A stretch of DNA of 52,327 nucleotides from DASVTR01 sp033855775 (lineage in GTDB: Bacteria; Acidobacteriota; Blastocatellia; Pyrinomonadales; Pyrinomonadaceae): NCBI GenBank assembly GCA_033855775.1, contig JAWVFT010000101.1, forward strand, positions 1 to 52,327. The letters are read 5' to 3'. Of this stretch, positions 13,283 to 21,323 are shown one piece after another. The notes beneath the pieces are model-generated. The model was given only the letters and a program-made list of their open reading frames with translations, did not search any database and had not been told where the DNA came from. The number at the start of each line of letters is the position of its first letter. Position 1 is the first letter of the stretch. Made by a program: the position numbers and the translations under genes.

Positions 13283-15631
13283 ATGCTTGCAGTCACTCGT
13301 TCATCCGTTCGTTCATCTCTAGCGTTACTCTTAATAGTTCTTTTTTCATTCGGCCCTGTCTTCGCGCAAGGGCAGCCGCAGACCGACAAGAGTTCGGCTC
13401 CGGTCGTGACGGCGACGGCCAAAGGCCAGCAGGTGCGCTTCGCCGCTCTCGGCGAAGTTCAGCAGATGCGCGTCGAAGTCTTCGACACCTACGGGCAGAA
13501 AATATTTGATTCATCTTTCATCAAGGGCAATCTCTACGACTGGCATTTGACAGACCAGCAGGGCCAGCGCGTCGCCGACGGCTCTTATCTATACCTCGTC
13601 ACCACGCGCGACTTCGCGGAGCAGTTGAACCAGAAGTACGGCAACGTCCTGCTTCAACAGCAGCAGGTTTCGCTTGAGTTGGTCGGGCGCAAATCTTTGC
13701 CTGAGACGCAATCGCCAGCGCTCGAAGCCAACCGTCAAGCGGAAAAGCAATCTCTGGTTGATAGAGTCGGCGTCGAAGTCCCCGTCGCCGACAACGCCGC
13801 GACGAGCGGCACGGATTCAAACACCACGCGAAGCGGCGGCGCCACTACCGGCAAGCAGGCGGACGCGGCGCAATCGCCCACGGCCGCCGCCAACGGCTCA
13901 GGCACGACCAATCGCCTGACGAAGTGGACGGACGGTGCTAACGCCGTGCTCGGCGATTCCGTCATCACGGAGTCCGGCGGCAACGTCGGCATCGGAACCA
14001 ACGCTCCGGCCAACGCCTTCACCGTTCGTCGCAACGGCGGCACGGCGGGCGTTCACAACTTCGGCGAACTGTTCGTTGACCGCGACGACCGCACACGCTC
14101 GGCCTCCATGATTCTCGGCACCGGCGGTCAACTGAAGTGGATTTTCGGAATGCCCTTCCAGTCCGACGGCTTTCAGATTTACGACTTGATTGCCAACCAG
14201 TCGCGCTTCTTCGTCGAGCCGACCAACGGCTTCATCGGCGTCAACACCACAACGCCCACGCAGCGCTTCGAGGTCGCGGGCAACATCAAACTGAGCGGCC
14301 CGAACAGCGCCATCGTCTTCTCGGACGGCTCGACCATGAGCACGGCCAGCGCGGGCGGCGGCGGAACGCCTTCGGGCAACAACATCGTCACGGCCCTCAA
14401 CGACGTTTCGACCAACACGCTCATCGGCGAAAATCGTTTGTCGCCCAACCTCGTCAGGTTCGCGCCCGCCGCGCCGCAGCTTTCGGTCGGCGACGCCAAC
14501 GGCACCGCGCCGATGATTAACCTGCGCGGCGGCTCAACCTGTTGCAGCGGCCCCGGTGGTTTCACTCCCGCCGACTTCAAGGTCTTCCAGAACGGCAGCT
14601 TCGTCGCCACCGGCAACCTGGGCATCGGCGTCTCGCCCATGCAGGGCAAGGGCTACCGCACCTCCTGGGACTCTTACAAGGGCGCGTTCCGCTCCGGCTA
14701 CGCCGACGCCGAATGGGACGACGCCAACGTCGGCTTCTTCTCTTGGGCGGGCGGCTCGAACTCGACCGCCATCGGCCTCTACGCGCTGGCCTTCGGCGAC
14801 ACCAACTCCGCCGAGAGCACCTCGTCCATCGTCTTCGGCAGCGGCAATCAGGTGAAGGGCGCGGCTGGCTTTTCGGCTGGCGCGGGCAATCGCGTCTGCG
14901 ATACCTACGGCGTCGCCTTCGGCAACAAGGCGCAGTCGGGCGGCCCGCTCATCAACGGCAAGTGCGACCCGGACAGCTTCAACATTCATGGCCTGGCGGC
15001 GGTCGCCATCGGCTACAACGTGACGGCTGACAAAGACCACACGACGGCGATGGGCAAGTTCGCTTCGAACAACGGCTTCAGCGGAACCTTCATCTGGAGT
15101 GATGGCTCCGCGACGGCTTCAGCCGACACTTTCCGCAACACCGCGAACAACGAATTCGCTCTGCGCGCCACGGGCGGCTTCCGCTTTCGCACGAACCTGA
15201 CCGGCACGACCGGCTGTAATCTTCCCGCAGGCTCCGGCGTCTTCAACTGCACATCGAGCCGCTACACGAAAGAGAACTTCACGGCGGTCAACGGCGACGA
15301 CGTGCTCGCGCGCCTGCGCAAGATTCCCGTCACCTCCTGGAACTACATCGCCGAAGGACAGCAAACGCGCCACATGGGGCCGATGGCCGAAGACTTCTAT
15401 CAGGCTTTCAATCTGGGCACGGGCAACAATTCAATCGGCGTGCAGGATTTGGCGGGCGTCAGCCTCGTCGCCATCAAGGCTCTCGAACAGCGCACCGCGC
15501 AGCTTCAGCAGAAGACCGCCGAAGTCGAACAACTCCGCGCCGAAGTGAGCGACTTGAAAGCCCAGTTTGAAATCATCAAGCGCGACATGCAGTCGAACAC
15601 GAAGAAGCGCACAGCGAAGCATCGTCGCTAA
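13283..15631 (+). CDS. Tail-spike-like surface protein with S74 self-cleaving chaperone domain
   Basis: A 782-residue protein with signal peptide (SLALLLIVLFSFGPVFAQ). Residues ~45-110 form a FlgD-like Ig fold (VEVFDTYGQKIFDSSF, GQRVADGSYLYLV). A collagen-like/GIGT region follows (NVGIGTNAP, FIGVNTTTPTQRFEVAG), then YadA-head-like repeats (NSTAIGLYALAFGD, AAVAIGYNVTADKDHTTAMG) at ~485-590. The C-terminal ~100 residues are a Peptidase_S74 intramolecular chaperone (SSRYTKENF with the Ser/Lys pair, MGPMAEDFYQAF) plus a final coiled coil. It is likely a trimeric beta-fibre that autocleaves at the SSRY segment. RBS GAGGGGAAATTATC. Confidence 0.87.
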   Translation: MLAVTRSSVRSSLALLLIVLFSFGPVFAQGQPQTDKSSAPVVTATAKGQQVRFAALGEVQQMRVEVFDTYGQKIFDSSFIKGNLYDWHLTDQQGQRVADGSYLYLVTTRDFAEQLNQKYGNVLLQQQQVSLELVGRKSLPETQSPALEANRQAEKQSLVDRVGVEVPVADNAATSGTDSNTTRSGGATTGKQADAAQSPTAAANGSGTTNRLTKWTDGANAVLGDSVITESGGNVGIGTNAPANAFTVRRNGGTAGVHNFGELFVDRDDRTRSASMILGTGGQLKWIFGMPFQSDGFQIYDLIANQSRFFVEPTNGFIGVNTTTPTQRFEVAGNIKLSGPNSAIVFSDGSTMSTASAGGGGTPSGNNIVTALNDVSTNTLIGENRLSPNLVRFAPAAPQLSVGDANGTAPMINLRGGSTCCSGPGGFTPADFKVFQNGSFVATGNLGIGVSPMQGKGYRTSWDSYKGAFRSGYADAEWDDANVGFFSWAGGSNSTAIGLYALAFGDTNSAESTSSIVFGSGNQVKGAAGFSAGAGNRVCDTYGVAFGNKAQSGGPLINGKCDPDSFNIHGLAAVAIGYNVTADKDHTTAMGKFASNNGFSGTFIWSDGSATASADTFRNTANNEFALRATGGFRFRTNLTGTTGCNLPAGSGVFNCTSSRYTKENFTAVNGDDVLARLRKIPVTSWNYIAEGQQTRHMGPMAEDFYQAFNLGTGNNSIGVQDLAGVSLVAIKALEQRTAQLQQKTAEVEQLRAEVSDLKAQFEIIKRDMQSNTKKRTAKHRR

Positions 15632-15643
15632 GCATCGTCGCTA
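15618..15643 (+). repeat. 13-bp tandem duplication at a stop codon
   Basis: GCATCGTCGCTAA occurs twice in direct succession. The first copy holds the TAA of the tail-spike gene and the second places an extra in-frame-style TAA just downstream, probably a recent slippage duplication. Confidence 0.6.
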
Positions 15644-15697
15644 AGCGACGTGAGCCAAACTACAGTCGCGCCTTGCGCCAGCGAGACGTGACCATTC

Positions 15698-15729
15698 AAG
15701 AGCGGCGTGTGCCACAGCACGCCGCTCTT
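15698..15729 (+). terminator. Intrinsic terminator after the tail-spike gene
   Basis: AAGAGCGGCGTG (15698-15709) pairs with CACGCCGCTCTT (15718-15729), followed by TCGCTTTT. It lies 66 bp after the stop. Confidence 0.7.
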
Positions 15730-15856
15730 TCGCTTTTAGCCATGCCGGCGCTTTCCGCCGCAATCGCTTGCGCCCGCGCTTTCCGCGTTCAACCTTCATC
15801 CGTCGCTTGTCCGTGGGGCCGGTTCGGAAACGAATCGCAAATCGAAGAATCGCGTT

Positions 15857-15884
15857 TTGCGAAATCGTCTAAATCGCGTATTAT
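15857..15884 (+). promoter_or_regulatory. Candidate promoter of the liv operon
   Basis: TTGCGA (15857-15862), 16-bp spacer, TATTAT (15879-15884) in an AT-richer stretch ~170 bp before livJ. No other strong promoter is seen between 15730 and 16054. Confidence 0.45.
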
Positions 15885-16054
15885 TCGTTCACTCTTAGGT
15901 AGCAGAATTTCACGCATCACTCTGGGCGCAAGCTTTAACGATAAGAATTCAAAAGCGCGAGACAAGGCATCAGCCAGACCTCTCTCGCCGTCCGTCATCT
16001 GAAAGGAGCAAGGGCAGCTTTTTTTTGGAGAGCCGCTCGATTAATCTGAAAGCC

Positions 16055-17374
16055 ATGAGAAAATTTCTATCCCTGACGCTCGTTCTTTTAATGCTGGCGA
16101 GCGCCTGCGTGCAAAAGCAAGCGGAAAACACCGTGCGCATCGGCGTCTTCATGTCGCTCACCGGGAGCACCGCCAACTTCGGCATCTCTTCGGTCAACGG
16201 CATCAAGATGGCCGCCGACGAAGCCAACGCGCAGGGCGGCATAAGCGGCAAGCAGATTGAACTGCTGGTGCAGGACGACCGCTCGGACGCCGCCGAAGCC
16301 GCAACAATCGTCACCAAGTTTGTGACACAGGATAAGGTGCAGGCTATCCTCGGCGAAGTCGCCAGTTCGCGCTCGATTGCCGCCGCGCCGATTGCGCAGA
16401 ACGCCAAAATCCCTATGCTCTCGCCCTCTTCGACCAACCCGGAAGTGACGCGCAAGGGCGACTACATTTTCCGCACCTGCTTTACAGACCCGATTCAGGG
16501 CGCGGCCATCGGCGAGTTTGCCGCCAAGAATTTGAACGCCAGACGCGCCGGAATCCTGATTGACAGAAAGAACGACTACTCGGTCGGCCTCGGACAGTTC
16601 ATCAGCGACACCTTCAAGAAGAACGGCGGGCAAATCGTCGTCGAGCAGTCGTATCAGGAAGGCGACACGGACTTCAACGGCCAGTTGACTTCCATCAAAG
16701 CCGCCAACCCGGATGTCATCTTCGTCCCCGGCTATTACGGCGAGGTCGGCTTGATTGCGCAGCAGGCGAAGAAGCTCGGCATCAACGCTCCGCTCCTTGG
16801 CGGCGACGGTTGGGACTCGCAGCAGCTTTATCAAATCGGCGGGCAGGCTCTCGTCGGCTCCTACTTCTCGAACCACTATTCGGTTGACGACCCGGACCCG
16901 GCTGTGCAGAAGTTCGTCAACGACTACAAGACGCGCTACGGCACGATACCGGACGCGCTGGCCGCGACCGCCTACGATGCCGCGCGCATCATGTTCGACG
17001 CCATCAAACGCGCTGGCTCGCTCGAAGGCCCCGCCATTCGTGACGCCCTCGCCAAGACCGCAAACTTTGCAGGGGTCACGGGCATCGTCACCATCAACGC
17101 GGAACGCAACGCCGTCAAGCCCATCGTCATGATTCAAATCCAGCAGGGCGGCAAGTACGGCGTCGCCGCGCGCGTCACGCCCGAAGGCGCGACCGCCGCT
17201 CCGTCATCGAGCGCTTCGCCCGCCATGTCCGCGTCGCCTGCGGCATCAGCGTCGCCTGCGGCTTCGCCCGCGATGAGCGCGTCGCCCGCGGCCAGCAGTT
17301 CGCCTGCCGCCGCCGCTTCGCCCGCCAAAGGGGCGGCGTCGCCGATGGCTTCACCCGCCGCTTCACCGAAGTGA
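16055..17374 (+). CDS. livJ: Branched-chain amino-acid ABC transporter substrate-binding lipoprotein
   Basis: About 439 residues from ATG 16055; an upstream in-frame TTG at 16025 adds ten unlikely residues. The lipoprotein signal (LTLVLLMLASAC) is followed by a Peripla_BP_6 fold (~25-370) with VRIGVFMSLTG, SFFSTNPEVT-like SPSSTNPEVTRKGDYIFRTC and the AYDAARIMFDAI segment. The last ~60 residues are an Ala/Ser/Pro/Met-rich tail (SASPAMSASPAASASP), absent from typical LivJ proteins and perhaps a cell-wall spacer. First gene of a five-gene import operon; a hairpin at 17396-17424 probably lowers read-through to the permease genes. Confidence 0.88.
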   Translation: MRKFLSLTLVLLMLASACVQKQAENTVRIGVFMSLTGSTANFGISSVNGIKMAADEANAQGGISGKQIELLVQDDRSDAAEAATIVTKFVTQDKVQAILGEVASSRSIAAAPIAQNAKIPMLSPSSTNPEVTRKGDYIFRTCFTDPIQGAAIGEFAAKNLNARRAGILIDRKNDYSVGLGQFISDTFKKNGGQIVVEQSYQEGDTDFNGQLTSIKAANPDVIFVPGYYGEVGLIAQQAKKLGINAPLLGGDGWDSQQLYQIGGQALVGSYFSNHYSVDDPDPAVQKFVNDYKTRYGTIPDALAATAYDAARIMFDAIKRAGSLEGPAIRDALAKTANFAGVTGIVTINAERNAVKPIVMIQIQQGGKYGVAARVTPEGATAAPSSSASPAMSASPAASASPAASPAMSASPAASSSPAAAASPAKGAASPMASPAASPK

Positions 17375-17395
17375 CGGGCTAAGGCTGAAACCCCG

Positions 17396-17424
17396 GGAGC
17401 CGGAAGCGCGAAGCTTTCGGCTCC
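17396..17424 (+). terminator. Attenuating hairpin between livJ and livH
   Basis: GGAGCCGGAAGC (17396-17407) pairs with GCTTTCGGCTCC (17413-17424), 12 bp with one G-U. There is no U-tract, suiting partial termination or 3' protection that raises binding protein over permease. Confidence 0.55.
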
Positions 17425-17498
17425 TGCCGAACCAGCTTCACGGATAGTTTTAAGACTACTCATCCACACGTCAGTTATAAGGAAACTAACGCACGCGT

Positions 17499-18479
17499 AT
17501 GGGTACTTTCCTGCAACAACTCATCAACGGCATCTCGCTCGGCTCCATTTACGCTCTCATCGCGCTCGGCTACACGATGGTCTACGGCGTCTTGAAGCTC
17601 ATCAACTTCGCGCATGGCGATGTCTTCATGGTCGGCGCGTTCATGGGCTACTATCTCGCCAACGGCCTTGGCGTGCGCGCCGCGCAGAGCCTCTTCGCCA
17701 ATCCCGAAGGTAACGCTTTGAGCCGTCTGGTCACGCACGGCATCATCGGCGGCGGCGGCGAGCCTTCGGTCTTTACGGCCCTGCTCATCATGCTGCTGGC
17801 GATGCTCATCTGCGCGATTCTTGGCGTCATCATCGAGCGCTTCGCCTATCGCCCGGTGCGCAAATACTCGCGCCTGACCGCGCTCATCACAGCCATCGGC
17901 GTTTCGCTCTTGCTGGAAAACGGCGGCCAGTTCGTCTTCGGCGCAGACCCGAAGCCGTTTCCGCAACTCATCGTCTCGCGCAACATCAACTTGCCGGGCG
18001 GGGCCGTCATCACCAATCAAGACTTAATCGTGCTCGTCATCGCTATCGCCCTGATGGTCGCGCTGCAAATCGTCGTCTTTCGCACGAAGGTCGGCAAGGC
18101 GATGCGCGCCGTCTCATATAATTTGCAGTCGGCCAAGCTGATGGGCATCAACACAGACCGCATCATCGCCTACACGTTCGCTCTGGGTTCTGCGCTGGCG
18201 GCGGCGGCGGGCGTGCTGGTGGCGATTCGCATCCCGCGCATCGACCCGCTGATGGGCGTCATTGTCGGCTTGAAGGCTTTCGTCGCGGCGGTCTTGGGCG
18301 GCATCGGCAACATACCGGGCGCGGTGCTCGGCGGGTTGCTCATCGGAATGACGGAGACGATGGTGGTCGGCTACCTGTCGCCCACTTACCGCGACGCCGT
18401 GGCGTTCGCCATTCTTATTTTGATTCTCCTGTTCCGCCCTTCGGGCCTGCTTGGCTCGGTGGCGCAGGAAAAAGTCTAA
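17499..18479 (+). CDS. livH: Branched-chain amino-acid ABC transporter permease LivH
   Basis: A 326-residue integral membrane protein with about eight hydrophobic segments. The N-terminal GISLGSIYALIALGYTMVYG and KLINFAHGDVFMVGAF are the LivH signature, and the EAA-like loop with GSALAAAAGVLVAIRIPRID lies before the last segments (GGIGNIPGAVLGGLLIG). It forms the inner-membrane channel with LivM. An extended extramembrane loop at ~60-85 (LGVRAAQSLFANPEGNALSR) is longer than in E. coli. Upstream AAGGAA is 13 nt from the ATG. Confidence 0.92.
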   Translation: MGTFLQQLINGISLGSIYALIALGYTMVYGVLKLINFAHGDVFMVGAFMGYYLANGLGVRAAQSLFANPEGNALSRLVTHGIIGGGGEPSVFTALLIMLLAMLICAILGVIIERFAYRPVRKYSRLTALITAIGVSLLLENGGQFVFGADPKPFPQLIVSRNINLPGGAVITNQDLIVLVIAIALMVALQIVVFRTKVGKAMRAVSYNLQSAKLMGINTDRIIAYTFALGSALAAAAGVLVAIRIPRIDPLMGVIVGLKAFVAAVLGGIGNIPGAVLGGLLIGMTETMVVGYLSPTYRDAVAFAILILILLFRPSGLLGSVAQEKV

Positions 18480-18583
18480 GGGCGAAGGATGACGGACGAG
18501 CGATTGAAGGGATGAATGAACAGCGCGACCGCTGCCGCCTGTTATTCATCACTCATCGCTTCGCCCTCGTCCCTTAAAAACTT
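18480..18583. repeat. Palindromic low-complexity spacer between livH and livM
   Basis: Left words such as GGCGAAG and GATGAATGAACAG are matched in inverted order by CTGTTATTCATC and CTTCGCC. The arms consist of degenerate ATGAGCG/CTCATCGC-type heptamers. It fills the gap from stop to start, and no Shine-Dalgarno sequence precedes livM. Confidence 0.55.
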
Positions 18584-19657
18584 ATGTCACGCATCACGCG
18601 TAATCTACTGTTCGTTATCGTCGGCATCGCAGTCCTCTACGGGCTTGACTACTTCATGACGAACGGCATCGGCGGCATGGAGATTCCGCCCTTCCACCGG
18701 CGCATCATCATGCTAGCCGGGATAGCCATCACGCTCGCCGTCTCGCTCAATCTGATTAACGGCTTCACCGGACAGTTCTCCATCGGCCACGCCGGATTCA
18801 TGGCCGTCGGGGCATACTCCGGCGCCTACTTCACCGTCTACTACGGCGAGCGTCTGGCGGCGAGCCTCGGCGGCGGAGCCTTCGGCTCGTTCGTCGAGTT
18901 CGGGCTGGCGACCATCATCGGAGCCCTGGCCGCCGCCATCGCCGGGCTCATCGTCGGCGTTCCGTCCTTAAGATTGAAGGGCGACTATCTGGCTATCGTC
19001 ACGCTCGGCTTCGGGCAGATTATCGTCGTCTTCCTGAACAACATCGAAGCGGTCGGCGCGGCGCGCGGCTTCTCCGGCATCCCGATTGTGCAGAGCTTCT
19101 TCTGGATTTTCCTGATTGCCGTCTTGACCATCGTCATCGTGCGCAATCTGGTCAAGTCGGCTTTCGGGCGCGCTCTGATTTCGATTCGCGAAGACGAACT
19201 GGCGGCGGAAGCGATGGGCGTCAACACGACTCGCTATAAAGTGATGGCCTTCGTCATCTCTTCGGCGATGGCCGGAGCGGCGGGCGTCCTCTTCGCTCAC
19301 TTCGACGGCTATCTCAACCCGCACTCGTTCGAGTTTCTCAAGTCGGTAGAGATTCTCATCATGGTCATCCTCGGCGGCCTCGGCTCGATTGTCGGCGCGG
19401 TCATCGGCGCGATTACGCTGACCGTGCTGCCCGAAGCCCTGCGACAGTTCGCGGAGTACCGGATGATTATCTATTCGCTGCTGCTCATCATCCTGATGAT
19501 TACGCGGCCACAGGGCTTGCTCGGCGGCATTGACCCATTCAAGGGCTGGCGCGCTCGCCGCCGCGCTAAATCCAGAACCGAAGCCGAAGAGATTACAGCC
19601 GAGGACACCAGAAACAACGTCCGGGTTGAGAAGGAGGGCACGGGGACGCACAGATGA
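18584..19657 (+). CDS. livM: Branched-chain amino-acid ABC transporter permease LivM
   Basis: A 357-residue membrane protein. The LivM signature is clear: LINGFTGQFSIGHAGFMAVG after the first helices, SLRLKGDYLAIVTLGFGQI and the EAA loop (SIREDELAAEAMGVNTTRYK), then HSFEFLKSVEILIMVILGGL. A charged cytoplasmic tail (RARRRAKSRTEAEEITAEDT) extends past the usual end. It overlaps livG by ATGA, so the two are translationally coupled. Confidence 0.93.
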   Translation: MSRITRNLLFVIVGIAVLYGLDYFMTNGIGGMEIPPFHRRIIMLAGIAITLAVSLNLINGFTGQFSIGHAGFMAVGAYSGAYFTVYYGERLAASLGGGAFGSFVEFGLATIIGALAAAIAGLIVGVPSLRLKGDYLAIVTLGFGQIIVVFLNNIEAVGAARGFSGIPIVQSFFWIFLIAVLTIVIVRNLVKSAFGRALISIREDELAAEAMGVNTTRYKVMAFVISSAMAGAAGVLFAHFDGYLNPHSFEFLKSVEILIMVILGGLGSIVGAVIGAITLTVLPEALRQFAEYRMIIYSLLLIILMITRPQGLLGGIDPFKGWRARRRAKSRTEAEEITAEDTRNNVRVEKEGTGTHR

Positions 19658-20442
19658 GCACACAGGCGACCACCAGCAACGGCAGCGCGACTTTGCAGAC
19701 GGACAAAGCGACGATTCGCTTCGGCGGCCTCGTCGCCGTCAACGAGCTTGACATGGAAGTGCGCCTCGGCGAAATCTACGGCCTCATTGGCCCGAACGGC
19801 GCGGGCAAGACCACCATCTTCAATCTCCTGACCGGAGTTTACGAGCCGACCTCCGGCCAGATATTTTTTCAGGGCAAAGAGATTCAAGGCTTGCGCCCAT
19901 ACCAGATTGCCGCGCGCGGCGTCTCGCGCACGTTTCAAAACATACGTCTCTTCGCGGGCATGACCGTGCTGGAAAACGTGATGACGGCTTGCCACATACA
20001 CGTCAAGCAAAACTTGGCTGATGCTATCCTGCGCACGCCGCGCTACGACAAGGACGAAGCCGAGCACGAGCAGTTCTGCCTTGAGCTTCTGGACATCTTC
20101 GACCTCGCGCGCTTTCAGGATGAAGGCGGAACGAGCTTGCCTTACGGCAGCCAGCGGCGGCTTGAGATTGTCCGCGCGCTCGCCACGCGCCCCAAGCTCT
20201 TGCTCTTGGACGAACCGGCAGCCGGGATGAACCCCGCGGAAGCGGAAGAGTTGATGCTGCTCATCAAACAAATCCGCGACCGCTACGGCCTGACCATCCT
20301 GCTCGTCGAACACAACATGAAAGTCGTGATGGGCGTCTGCGACCGCATACAGGTCGTGGACTACGGCAAGTCAATCGCGCTCGGCCTGCCCGACGAAATC
20401 AAGAACAACCCGAAAGTCATCGAAGCTTATCTAGGAGACTGA
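19654..20442 (+). CDS. livG: Branched-chain amino-acid ABC transporter ATP-binding protein LivG
   Basis: A 262-residue ABC ATPase. Walker A is GPNGAGKTT (~48-56), the signature LPYGSQRRLEI, Walker B LLLLDEPAAGM and the H-loop VEHNM. RTFQNIRLFAGMTVLENVM and the C-terminal EIKNNPKVIEAYLGD are typical LivG. It energises LivHM together with LivF. Confidence 0.95.
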   Translation: MSTQATTSNGSATLQTDKATIRFGGLVAVNELDMEVRLGEIYGLIGPNGAGKTTIFNLLTGVYEPTSGQIFFQGKEIQGLRPYQIAARGVSRTFQNIRLFAGMTVLENVMTACHIHVKQNLADAILRTPRYDKDEAEHEQFCLELLDIFDLARFQDEGGTSLPYGSQRRLEIVRALATRPKLLLLDEPAAGMNPAEAEELMLLIKQIRDRYGLTILLVEHNMKVVMGVCDRIQVVDYGKSIALGLPDEIKNNPKVIEAYLGD

Positions 20443-20450
20443 ACAGCAGG

Positions 20451-20552
20451 GGAAAGGGGTTAGGGGTTAGGGGTTGGAAAAACAGAACGGCAACGTCGCC
20501 GTTGATTTTTCTTCCCCAACCCCCAACCCCTGAACCCCAACCCCTTAGACTT
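20451..20552. repeat. GGGGTTA-heptamer inverted repeat between livG and livF
   Basis: The left side is tandem GGGGTTA words and the right side tandem CCCCAAC words in inverse order, each with a 7-bp period. The apex is a small hairpin AACGGC/GCCGTT (20486-20503) followed by GATTTTTCTT, which could attenuate transcription. It spans the gap from the livG stop to the livF ATG, leaving no Shine-Dalgarno site. Confidence 0.75.
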
Positions 20553-21257
20553 ATGCTATCTCTCGAAAATGTGTTCGTTAACTACGGCGCGATTAAGGCT
20601 CTGACGGGCGTGTCGCTGCGCGTCGACAAGGGCGAGGTCGTGACGTTGATTGGCGCGAACGGCGCGGGCAAGTCAACGACGCTGAGAACCATCACGGGCT
20701 TGCTTGAGCCGGTCGAAGGTCGCGTCGTCTTCGAGGGCGAAGACATCAGCGGCAAGCCGACGCACAAGTTGGTGGCGCGCGGCATCTCCATGTCGCCCGA
20801 AGGTCGCGGCGTCTTCGCCAACCTGAGCGTGCGCGAAAATTTGCAGATGGGCGCGTACCTGCAAAAGAATAAGAAAGCCATCGCCTCTGATATGGAGCGC
20901 GCCTTTCAATTGTTTCCGCGCTTGAAGGAGCGCGAAGGGCAGAACGCCGGAACTCTTTCGGGCGGCGAACAGCAGATGCTGGCGATGGGGCGCGCGATGA
21001 TGTCGCGCCCGCGATTGCTGCTGCTTGACGAGCCTTCGCTCGGCCTCGCCCCGCTCGTCGTCCACACCATCTTTCAGGCTATCGAAGAGATACGCAGCAA
21101 GGGGACGACGATTCTCCTCGTCGAACAGAACGCCAACGCCGCGCTCAAACACTCGGACCGCGCATACGTTTTAGAGACGGGCAACATCGTCATGGAAGGC
21201 AAGTCTTCAGACCTCGCCGCCGACCCGCGCATCAAGGAAGCTTACCTCGGCGAGTGA
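20553..21257 (+). CDS. livF: Branched-chain amino-acid ABC transporter ATP-binding protein LivF
   Basis: About 234 residues from ATG 20553; the longer open frame from 20502 reads through the repeat spacer and is unlikely to be translated. Walker A GANGAGKST, signature LSGGEQQMLAMGRAMMSRPR, Walker B LLLLDEPSLGLAP, H-loop VEQNA. SPEGRGVFANLSVRENL and the ending DPRIKEAYLGE are typical LivF. Last gene of the transporter operon. Confidence 0.94.
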   Translation: MLSLENVFVNYGAIKALTGVSLRVDKGEVVTLIGANGAGKSTTLRTITGLLEPVEGRVVFEGEDISGKPTHKLVARGISMSPEGRGVFANLSVRENLQMGAYLQKNKKAIASDMERAFQLFPRLKEREGQNAGTLSGGEQQMLAMGRAMMSRPRLLLLDEPSLGLAPLVVHTIFQAIEEIRSKGTTILLVEQNANAALKHSDRAYVLETGNIVMEGKSSDLAADPRIKEAYLGE

Positions 21258-21323
21258 CGGCTAATCTTCATTCATGCCTTTGAGCGTGCGCTCTCTTGCT
21301 CGCGCTCGCAAACCCGAAGCTGA

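Noticed and set aside
15673..16002. 109-codon frame between the tail-spike gene and livJ
   Set aside because: Starts inside the terminator region, has no ribosome-binding site and covers the likely liv promoter.
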